A stretch of 64,000 nucleotides of DNA, from contig JAKGDA010000024.1 of assembly GCA_021596325.1 (NCBI GenBank), positions 124,001-188,000 on the forward strand, read 5' to 3'. The DNA is from Parafenestella ontariensis. Its lineage: Eukaryota; Ascomycota; Dothideomycetes; Pleosporales; Cucurbitariaceae. Each line of letters starts with the position of its first letter. Position 1 is the stretch's first letter. Under the pieces are notes generated by a model that searched no databases, was not told where the DNA came from, and saw only the letters and a program-made list of their open reading frames with translations. Position numbers and translations under genes: made by a program. This document shows, one piece after another, positions 55,341-64,000 of this stretch.

Positions 55341-57251
55341 CTAATTTGTGCTATTCGTATCGGTGGGTAAAGTTCCATCATCGGAATACTCCACTGACTC
55401 GACGAGACTCCACAAGTGGCTGCGCTGTGACCTGATCACCCGAATCATACGGAAGAATCTTGTTGTATCTGACCCTTGATCAAACTTGATCGGGCATATT
55501 ATCACATGCCGGTTGACCACATCTTCGAAACGCGACGCAATATGTGACATAACCGCGTCACGGTCTACGATCAGTGTGCCATCGGGAAGTGGCCACGCAG
55601 TCTCGGTAATACGCGCCTCAAGATCCCCAACGTTACTGAATAGCAGGCAGAAGGGTAGATCATATGACGCTCCACTACTAGCAAACTTTTCTAAGCTAGC
55701 CAAAGTAGACTCTAGTCTAGGTAGCAGCTCAGAGAATGGTTGTAGAGCATCAGTGCCATAGTCCTTGAGGTCGAATACAAAGCAGAGTACTAGTGCACGC
55801 TGGAGACTCTGGAAGGAAGGCAGCGTGGTGACATCGTTCTCTGATCGAGTTGTCAGGTGCACATCGACGCCATCAACCGGAAAGCTGAATTCGTAGTTTT
55901 CTTCAGAATGTAGTGCAGCTGTCGCTCTAAGATGGTCTGCAGGAAGCGCCTCATGGTAACGAGGTCCCGTTATGCCAATGGGTAGGAGACGCTCCATTTG
56001 CTCCATGAACCTGGACTGTCAGCCTTGGGATTTCTCTCAAACGAATATACTCACAGTCGAGCCCTTGCATTTGTGCAATATATATTCAGTCCTCCGACCA
56101 AAATGATATCAACAGAGAAGGTCATGCCCTCTAGTTCAATGTTCTCTCTACGGTTGCTTCGAGGAGGCTTGTTCGGCGGTTGCATGCTTCTCAATGAACT
56201 CCACCACAATACCGCACATGCATCGAGGACATCCTCAAATTGCAGGGTTTCATCGTGAGGTCCACGTGAATAATTATTAAGGACTGAAACTTGATCTATC
56301 TTCCAATCAGGTGGTGTACCTCGTTTGGTGATAGTCCATATGAGCTCTATGCAAAGTTTCTGCATCCTGAGCCGATACTGTAGCCATTCTTTCTCGACGT
56401 AGTCGTTTCGACAAATTGCGTGAATATCATTGATCAAAAGGTCTTTGCTGATTTCATCTTCCCCTAGCAGTAGTATGCTCTCGTATTGTCCTGATGGTGA
56501 GGATGGCTTCGGGTTTATACGCTGCTGCTGCTTCTTTAGGCGCTGCTTGACGGAGTCTCGAAATGCGCGTTCGTAAACCCTGGACGAAAAGACGTTCCTG
56601 TCAAAGGCGAACACGTAAGAGATCTTGGACAGATTGTCTGTCAATCTGCTAGTGAGAGATGCACTATCCCGATGGACATAGAGCGAGGCCGAGTCAGCCT
56701 TTGCACGATCTAGGACTTTGCGAGTTTTGGTAGTCTCCAACTTTCCTTTCTGTTCCGCTAGTGTTTTGCTGACCACGTTAGCATGCTTGTCAGATAGTGG
56801 GATAAACACTATATTACCAGTTGCAGGCTGTAAGGAGCAACGTCAAAGCATTTGTTTGGCGCCCGATAAGCTTTTGAACGCTCTCTGGCCCCTGTGTCCC
56901 GAACACGGTCTTGAACTTGTTGCGGAGATCCAGCGGCTTCTCGGTGAGTTGCCCCAAGTCTGAGAAGAAACCCTCCACTTTTCCCATGAGCAACTTGCAG
57001 CAATTGATGGAAACGTTCAGATCCATGACTAATTGATGATGGGCTTCCTTCAGGTCGCTGTCTATCCATTCTTGTATGCTGGATAGGGCCGCTCGCAGTG
57101 CATTTAGTTGTGAAGCCAGGCTGAGAAGTGTAAGGTCGGCATCTTCCCATCGTGTTCGAAGATCGTTGATAATCGATACGGTCTTGGTTACAGCATCTAC
57201 GATGTTGCAAATCGCGCCCACTGCGCCGATGATACCGATAACCTCAGCCAT
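55341..57251 (-). CDS. STAND-type N-terminal domain fused to a degenerate G-alpha-like domain
   Basis: This intact 605-residue protein has exons 57251-56818, 56768-56055 and 56010-55341. The intron junctions TG|C and CT|G keep the frame, and a TGCTAAC branch site is seen in intron 1. Residues 1-145 are the helical fungal STAND N-terminal domain (the kind found on NLR-like proteins). Residues about 240-605 resemble a heterotrimeric G-protein alpha subunit. LLLGEDEISKDL (244-255) aligns with LLLGAGESGKST, keeping only the first Gly, the Glu and the Lys. VDVHLTTRSEND aligns with the DVGGQRSE switch, FCLLFSNVGDLEARI with the FLNKKDLFEEKI strand, and VIICPIKFDQGSDTTRFF with the TCATD loop and last helix. 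GTP binding is therefore doubtful. I infer a signalling or self/non-self sensing role from the N-terminal domain type only. Confidence 0.82.
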
Positions 57252-58693
57252 TCCTTATGATTGAGTCTGGCCTTGTGACAATTCAATGACAGCGATAGAC
57301 CATCAGGTTCTCCTGGGGGCGAAGGCACTCGAGAAATAATCTAGCCTTGTGACATCCTGGGGAAAGGTACCGCGTAACTCAACGTCCCTTTTCGACCGGT
57401 CGGAAGGCTGCCTGAAGTTCGGTGCTGTGAAAAAGTGGTATAATCAGAAGACTGGCGACCGGGACCGTAAAGTCGCGAGTGGGAGCGACCTGAACGGATT
57501 TTGAAGTCTCTCTATTGAGGGAGATTCGGTAGCCGGTGGCGGAGGCGCAGTCCCTAGTTAAGGTCCTCAGCCCCGCAGTGTACATATGCGATAGTTCAGC
57601 CTTGCGACAGCATCTGTAGGCTTGCAATCTCAAGGCACACTTCGAAGCCACCTCCTCTCGCAAAAAGCAAGATCTCATGGAGGCTAAGATTGAGTTTGCA
57701 GTCCTTTCTGGTAGATTCCCAAGCTGCTTATAGTCGACTAAAGAATTAACATATAACGCGCTGATATCCCAGCTTTTTATTATTTTTGGGTGTTTGCACT
57801 GAAAACTGATACAGAATATTCAGCTCGACCTCCCAAAAGGGTCGAATCACCTCGACAACAGCAACCTCCAACAGAGTTGCCAGGTAACTGCAACTTCGCA
57901 GCGCGCTCGAGTCATTAGTCTGAAATAACCCATACGATACTTTTAGTACTTAAAATCTCTTGGAAGGTCCTTGACTGGTGGTGGAAGGTCTGGACTCCTG
58001 CTAGAAGGGCCGGGACTGATAGAAGATCCGTGACGAGTGGTAGAGGTCCGTAGTTGCTGCTGGTGGGATATCATTGATTACAGTATCACATGACGGATTC
58101 AGGACGTTCTCCTCAGTGAAGAATATATTAAGAAGCTTGTATGAATCGAGATCATTGATTGCAGCATGCATCCCATGACGGATTCGGGACGTTCTCTTCG
58201 GTGATATCGATTCATACAAGCTTACCATACCCAACATCATTGAGCAGTTGTCCAGTGGTGGGATGCCTGGACTGGTGGGAGTCCTGCTGGTGGTGAAGAA
58301 CGGGCTTGTGGTGGAAGATCAGCTACTGGTAGTGGTGGCGGAGCGACCGCTGCGCAGAGGACATCCCCGGGAAATGCCCTAGGCGTTGGCAGCTACACCA
58401 AACTGCAGATTGATTTCGTACGCCTTATAGTGGAGGCAGGAGGCTGCCAAGCATATATGGCCTTCCTGCATCTCGAGTGTGAATGTGTTGAGGTCATTTA
58501 GGCCATACTAACCTGGGAGCTCCAGCTGGGCCCAATCGGTGCAATGCTGAATAACTCATACTGCTCAATGTGAGATATCGTAGAGGAAGATAAAACGCGG
58601 ACTTGGTAATCTTCCAAAGGATCGGAAAAGGTACGCGAATGTGTTCGAATATTTCTCTTCATGATTTCATCAATACAACATACACACTCTCTT
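57252..58693. other. 1.4 kb repeat-bearing intergenic region
   Basis: This lies between the divergent STAND/G-alpha-like gene and the 3' end of the amino acid permease. It has no credible gene. The stretch 57970-58345 is rich in GGTGG/GGAAG words, and a foldback structure lies at 58070-58223. Confidence 0.45.
58070..58223. repeat. Foldback structure with an imperfect direct repeat
   Basis: Two imperfect direct copies of about 50 bp (58070-58119 and 58151-58204) share ATCATTGATT, ATGACGGATTC and GGACGTTCTC blocks. A perfect 17 bp inverted repeat (58133-58149 and 58207-58223; arm AAGCTTGTATGAATCGA) encloses the second copy and could form a 17 bp stem with a 57-base loop. It resembles the remnant of a foldback or miniature inverted-repeat element; no transposase is near. 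Confidence 0.75.
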
Positions 58694-60622
58694 TCATCTC
58701 CTCCATCGTTGCCAAAACTTCCACCCTGCTTTCTCGTTCCCTTCTTCCAGATTTCTAAACCTGGTATTGTCTTTGCTCCTTCGTCTTCCCACCCATGCAA
58801 ACCAGATGATCAACCCAACGACCATGAATGCTACTACTAGGAGTGTTTGTAGCGGTTCTGCAAATACTGCTCTCGACAGTAGGAATAAGCTGACGCAACA
58901 GAAGATGATTGGAGTAGTGATCCACGTTTTATATGGGCGCTCTAGATCCGGTTCCTTAACTCTCAAGATGATGAGACCGAGCACGGTCTGGAAGTAGAAG
59001 GAATAGCCTGCAACGCCGTAAAACGTGACGAGCGTGTCGAATGAGCCGATGACAATGTACACAGCTGTGAGTACTGCGTTAAGGACCATGGCAGAAATAG
59101 GCGTGAAGAAGAATCCCGCATCAGCGTCGGCGAACCAGTCTACCAGCTTTTTTGGTATCTTGCTCTTCCCGGGATTTGTATTTAAGCTATGCAATCTAAT
59201 CGCTCTATGACTCTTTCCCAGGCCTATGTTTCCGAATAGAGCCGGAAGATAGCCTTCTTTGCCCGCGGCGTAGACAAGGCGGCCAGATGTGAAAGTTGTT
59301 GCATTCAGCGCTCCAAAGCATGATCCCGCGACGAATAAGGCAAGGATGAGCGAACCAACGGGCCCGAAAACTTGAGATCCGAAGGCAACGGCGACGGTGT
59401 TTGAGGATTCGATGACGGAGGTCGGCAAGACGAGGAAGTAGGCTATGTTGGCGAGAATGTAGCATAGAATGACGAGTGGGAGAGAGGTGTGGATAACGCG
59501 AGGGAGATCGCGGGCGGGGTTTTTAAATTCGGCAGTCACATAGTTGACCTGTTCATGTTAGTTCTGACTATGACCACTTGCCGCGAGGGGAGTTCGACGT
59601 ACATTGTCCCAGCCATCGAATGCCCAGAGCCCGGCGTAAAGCGCTACAGCCCAGTTGCTGATGTTCGTATTGGTGTCGTCGAACCAGCCGCGATTCTTCC
59701 AGTCTTCATTCGCATGGCCTTTGTAAGAGAGCCCTGTTACCGCAACCACGACGCCAATTACTGTGACGCCAAGCAGGGCGAAGAACTTTAGGAACATGAA
59801 GACGTCGGCGCTCCTTGTACCCAGCTTTGTCGATACACAGTTGAGAGCCGTAACGACCACAAGTCCCACCAAAGCCACGCTCTTGTTCAACCATGTGCTC
59901 GCATCCACAGCCTCGGCCCCAATTACTGCGCGAACTAAGTATTCTCCGAATATTATAGCGATGATGGCTGCTGAGCCCGGCTTCAGCACTACGACGGCAC
60001 ACCACGTAAATAGGAAGCCCGCCCATTCACCGAAAATCTTGGAGAGGTAGACCTGCGCGCCGCCGTTCAACGGTATGGCGCCTCCAAGCTCGGCATAACT
60101 GGCCGCACCTGTCCACGCCAGGATTCCAGCAACAACCCAGACAAGCAGCGACGCGCCCGGCGATCCAGCATTCTTGTTGACTTGCGATGGCGAGGAGAAG
60201 ATGCCGCTCCCTATTATAAGTCCAATTACTAGTGATAATCCATTAAGGTATGTCAGGCTCTTGTTCTTCTCTAACGAGCCGCCGTTGAGCGCGTTGGATG
60301 GGTCTAAAGCGGGATTCGAGGGTGCGCCGAGTGCGGTATAGCCCTGCGCAGTGCTCGATAGTGGGAATAAGTTGGGCGCAAAGTCAAAGGCGGAGGATAC
60401 GCTGTAGGAGCGGTTGTGCCGTGGCCGGTTCTCGTCGTGCCCGGCTGGATTCAGCTCTGATAACGGGTCCTCGTCGTCGAAAGATAGTCTTCGTGATGAT
60501 GGCGTGCCCGAGGCCGAAGACTCTTCCGAGGTCCGGCGCGAAGGGTGTGAGGAAGAGGCCAGCGAGGCGAGCTCGAGCGAATCGCGGGTGGGCGGTGGGA
60601 GGTTGGAGTAGCGGCCGGCCAT
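58694..60622 (-). CDS. LAT-type amino acid permease (APC superfamily)
   Basis: This 624-residue plasma-membrane-type amino acid transporter has exons 60622-59603 and 59548-58694 (54 bp intron, branch ACTAAC, joining GWDN to VNYVTAEFK). A long Ser/Arg-rich cytosolic N-terminus (about 130 residues) precedes 12 helices. The GSGIFSSPSQV motif in TM1 and the SYAELGGAIPLNGGAQVYL helix are those of the L-type/y+LAT and fungal methionine-permease-like group. Others are GLWAFDGWDNV in TM6, NATTFTSGRLVYAAGKEGYLP, and the SYKTW-like RPYKTWITTPIIF. The substrate is not readable. An upstream in-frame ATG at 60670 gives a 16-residue longer form. Confidence 0.9.
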
Positions 60623-60977
60623 GTTGTCGAGGAGGGGATGGAAGGATGGAGGGCGGCTACCTGCAGACACAGCTGCTCGCCATGGGCATAGAAATTATAC
60701 TAGAGACGAAGAGTATACAGGGGTAGTATCCAGTACCCCTTTCTATGACTGAGCCTGAGCTTCTTCCGAGTCTGAATGGTGAAGCTCATATGCGCTGTTG
60801 AAACGATGCAGCTCCTATGCCGTCATGGGACTAGCTCCCGTTTGGGCGTTAGAGCTCCACCAGAAAATCGCGGGCGCCGTTCGCCATTCTAGTTTGGCGT
60901 CGAAGCTTGACATGGAGTCTTATACATGCCATGATTTCAGTAATTGAACGTCTGCCCCGCTATGCGCACGCGTCCAG
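60623..60977. promoter_or_regulatory. Divergent promoter between the permease and the leucyl-tRNA synthetase gene
   Basis: Start codons on opposite strands face away across 355 bp (307 bp if the permease starts at 60670). No specific motif was seen. Confidence 0.4.
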
Positions 60978-63900
60978 GTGATGTCGCGCCTCAGTCTGCA
61001 CCGCGTAGGCTGGCGGCGCGCCCTCCGCCATTCCTCCATAGTACAACCATTGGTGGCTTCACGCTGGGCTAGTAGCTCGACAGACAGGACGCGAAGAGCA
61101 GAGGAAACGAGGATAGAAACCCTCACGGCGAAATGGCAGCCTCACTGGGACAGGCTGGCACCCCAATGGCACGACCTGCGCAAATCCGATCGAGGAAAGG
61201 CATACGTGCTGCCCATGTTCCCATACCCCTCTGGTACACTACATCTTGGCCATCTACGAGTGTATACTATATCCGATGTCCTGGCTAGATTCAAGCACAT
61301 GCAGGGCTACAAGGTCCTGCACCCCATCGGATGGGATGCCTTCGGTCTGCCTGCTGAAAATGCTGCGATTGAGCGAGGAGTGCACCCAGAGAAATGGACG
61401 CTGCAGAACATCGACAGCATGAAGGAGCAGATGAAGGAGATGGGCGGTCGCTGGGACTGGGATAGCGTACGCAGCACAATGCTCTCACGTAGGAATGGGA
61501 ACTGATCAGGCAATGTGTAGGAAATCCGAACATGCGACCCCGCCTTCTACAAACACACCCAGCGCATCTTCCTCATGCTGCACGAGCGCGGCTTAGCCTA
61601 CCAAGCCGAGTCCCTCGTTAACTACGATCCTGTCGACAAGACAGTCCTCGCCAACGAACAAGTGGATGCCAATGGCTGTTCCTGGCGATCGGGCGCAAAG
61701 GTCGAAAAGGTTATGCTCAAGCAGTGGTTCTTGAAGATCAAGGAATTCCAAGAACCTCTGCTGAAGGACTTGGATGCTTTGGCAGATAAGGGCAGGTGGC
61801 CTGAAAAGGTGCTGGCCATGCAGAGGAACTGGATTGGCAAGTCTGAGGGCACGAAGCTGTGGTTCGACGTTGAGTCGACGAGTAATGATGTGCACTTTGA
61901 GCCAGTCGACGTCTTTACTACGAGAGCAGATACTTTGTTCGGCGTACAGTTCCTCGCTCTTTCCCTGAGCCATCCAATTGTTCAACAGCTGGCCCTGGAA
62001 AATCAGTCACTCCGCGCCTTTATTGAACGAGCAAAGGAACTACCACAGGACACCAAGGAAGGATTCCTACTTCCAAACGTTGTCGCAAGGAACCCAATCG
62101 CTCAAGTGACAGGGTCTCAAGACTCCCCTATCCCGGTCTATGTCGCCCCTTACGTGTTACAAGACTACGGCTCTGGTGCAGTCATGGGTGTGCCCGGCCA
62201 CGACACTCGGGATCATGCTTTCTGGCGGACAAACGCTGGCGATGAACCAATGAAGATCGTCATTTCCGCCAAAAAGGGTATCTCATCTTCGCCACTTGTA
62301 CCAGGGGAGGAAGACAAGCTCACCACCGAAAGGGGTTTTGTTGCTGCACAAATCGATCGTTTTGGGAACATGCCCTCAAGGCAAGCGGCGGATGAGATTG
62401 TGGAAACTCTCCGTACCTCTGGAAAACTAGCTGAGAAAACCACAAGCTGGCGGCTTCGCGACTGGCTTATCAGTCGTCAGCGGTATTGGGGAACGCCTAT
62501 ACCTATCATTCATTGTGGTTCTTGCGGGCCAGTGCCTGTTCCTGAGAATGACCTCCCAGTCGAACTGCCGAGTCTACCAGATAGTTTCTTCGAAGGTCGA
62601 AAGGGGAACCCCTTGGCGGAAGATGATCACTGGAAAAAGACTACGTGCCCAAGGTGCGGCTCGGCCGCTGAGCGCGAGACGGACACAATGGACACATTCA
62701 TGGACTCATCGTGGTACTTTTTCAGGTTCTTGGATTCTGAGAACAAGGCCGCGCTGGTGGACCCTGAGAAAGCAAATGATGGTATGCCAGTGGAGCTCTA
62801 CGTTGGTGGAGTCGAACATGCCATTCTGCACCTCCTTTACGCACGCTTCATCTCAAAATTTCTCGCAACGACTCCCGCTTGGCCGAAAGGAAATTTAGCC
62901 AATGGCGAACCCTTCATGCGACTTATTACCCAAGGAATGGTGCACGGAGAGACTTTTACTGATCCAGAAAACGGACGATTCCTTCGCCCTGAGGAAGTCG
63001 ACCTGACGAACCCCTCTCGGCCCGTTATCAAGGCGAGCAGCCTTGCACCCAACGTCAGCTACGAAAAGATGTCCAAGAGCAAATACAATGGCGTAGATCC
63101 CGGTGCTACGATTGCGAACTATGGCGCCGATGCTACACGTGCGCATATGCTTTTCCAGGCGCCCATCGGTGATGTGCTCGAATGGGACGAGAAGAAAATC
63201 ACTGGTGTGCAGCGCTGGCTTCATCGGGTTGTTCGACTGTCAAGTGCGTTCTGGATCCCTCATAATGAGCTAGACAACTTTGAAGTCCCCTCACAGATTG
63301 ATGCGAAGCTCCTTGATATTCTCAAAGACTTTTCAGCAAAGGGGCTTTTGAAGCTGTCGCAATCTGCACTACAGGATTCGGATGCGACTCTGATAGCCTC
63401 GCTTACGCCAGACGATGCGAAACTCTGGACTAAAACGCAACAAACTATTGCAAGCGTCACCGAATCGTACTCGCAAACATACTCTTTGAATACCATCGTC
63501 AGCGACCTGATGACTTTGACGAATACAATATGGGACACTCCACACTCGTCAGCTGCGACGCCTTACCTCAAGTGGCACTCGACAGCACAGTTGATTCGCA
63601 CAGTTGCTCCGATTGCTCCAGGTGTCGCCGAGGAGGCGTGGTATCTGCTGAACAACTTCAAAAATCTGCCCGGTGAAGTTCTCGATGAGGACTGTTCATT
63701 ACCTAGGGGTTCGCCCACCGTTTTCGCAACCGGGTTCCCTGTTGCGGACCTTGATATCATACCGAAATTGAATCACACGAGGAAATGCGTCGTCCAAGTT
63801 GACGGCAAGAGAAAGTTCGAAGTTGATATAAGGAAACTTCCGGAGTCTACGAGTCCGAAGGATACAAAAGCAGTATCGAAATGGGTCTTGGACCAACTGA

Positions 63901-64000
63901 TGGAGACTGAAGAGGGCAAAGAATGGCTTGACAGGGACTCGGGGAAGATTTGGAAAGCTAGCCAGACAGGTCAGCCGCATCCAATCTTTGACGTCCTTCC
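60978..64000 (+). CDS. NAM2: Mitochondrial leucyl-tRNA synthetase (cut by right edge)
   Basis: This class I synthetase charges mitochondrial tRNA-Leu. Exon 1 is 60978-61466 and exon 2 runs from 61521 past the end; the 54 bp intron joins WDSVRS-type sequence to EIRTCDPAFYKHTQ. About 989 residues are visible and the C-terminus is missing. The N-terminus is Arg/Ser-rich (mitochondrial targeting, ASRWASSSTD). The HIGH-type motif is PSGTLHLGHL and the KMSKS loop is complete (EKMSKSKYNG). The CP1 editing domain has TTRADTLFGVQF and GVPGHDTRDHAF with its conserved Asp, so editing should be intact. DTMDTFMDSSWYFFR and YVGGVEHAILHLLYARF complete the bacterial-type pattern, which separates it from cytosolic LeuRS. 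In yeast the same enzyme also helps splice group I introns; that role is not inferable here. Confidence 0.95.

Noticed and set aside
1..64000. tRNA or rRNA genes
   Set aside because: I looked by eye for GGTTCGA-type T-loops and A-box patterns and found none with a plausible cloverleaf. A tRNAscan run would be decisive.

Overview
The window looks like nuclear DNA of a filamentous ascomycete, most likely a dothideomycete close to Pleosporales. Genes are dense on both strands and interrupted by many 45-60 bp introns with GTNNGT donors and CTAAC-like branch sites. Protein types point the same way: an AA9 LPMO, fungal STAND-type N-terminal domains, EDE1, a NUC-1/PHO4-like bHLH factor and MFS families. 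The taxon is inferred, not shown. I found no rRNA, tRNA, CRISPR or intact transposon. Exon borders below were read by eye from splice signals, reading frame and family conservation.

Left third (1-27.5 kb): the 5' end of a FAD monooxygenase runs off the left edge. A divergent PYD3/PYD2-like pair (reductive pyrimidine catabolism) follows, sharing a 404 bp promoter with a cluster of GATA sites. Next come an AA9 LPMO, a DHH phosphoesterase with a C-terminal PIP-like motif, a cytosolic GH85 endoglycosidase, the KDEL receptor ERD2, a small two-exon membrane protein, a divergent CDC123/CWC21 pair, an MFS transporter, a PHO4-like bHLH factor, the Golgi tether subunit COG1 and a fused aminodeoxychorismate synthase.

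Middle (28-45 kb): a broken gene for a STAND-N-terminal/G-alpha-like protein is followed by mostly housekeeping genes: MFS, the Rab GTPase Ypt1, the mitochondrial GTP/GDP carrier GGC1, an extended SDR, a mitochondrial NTF2-like protein, the endocytic scaffold EDE1 (three EH domains, coiled coil, UBA) and a 7-TM-like protein. Several serve membrane traffic (ERD2, COG1, Ypt1, EDE1), but I see no sign of co-regulation.

Right third (45-64 kb): this part is more accessory. It holds an alpha-glucoside-type sugar transporter, an MpaB-like oxygenase divergent from a polytopic membrane protein, a DHA2 exporter, a CYC2-like flavoprotein, and an intact 605-residue paralogue of the broken STAND/G-alpha-like gene. 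A repeat-bearing 1.4 kb spacer with a foldback structure follows, then an LAT-type amino acid permease and a mitochondrial leucyl-tRNA synthetase running off the right edge.

The most unusual item is the paralogous pair (28497-30273 and 55341-57251). Each fuses an NLR-type N-terminal domain to a G-alpha-like domain whose nucleotide-binding motifs are degraded in the same way.
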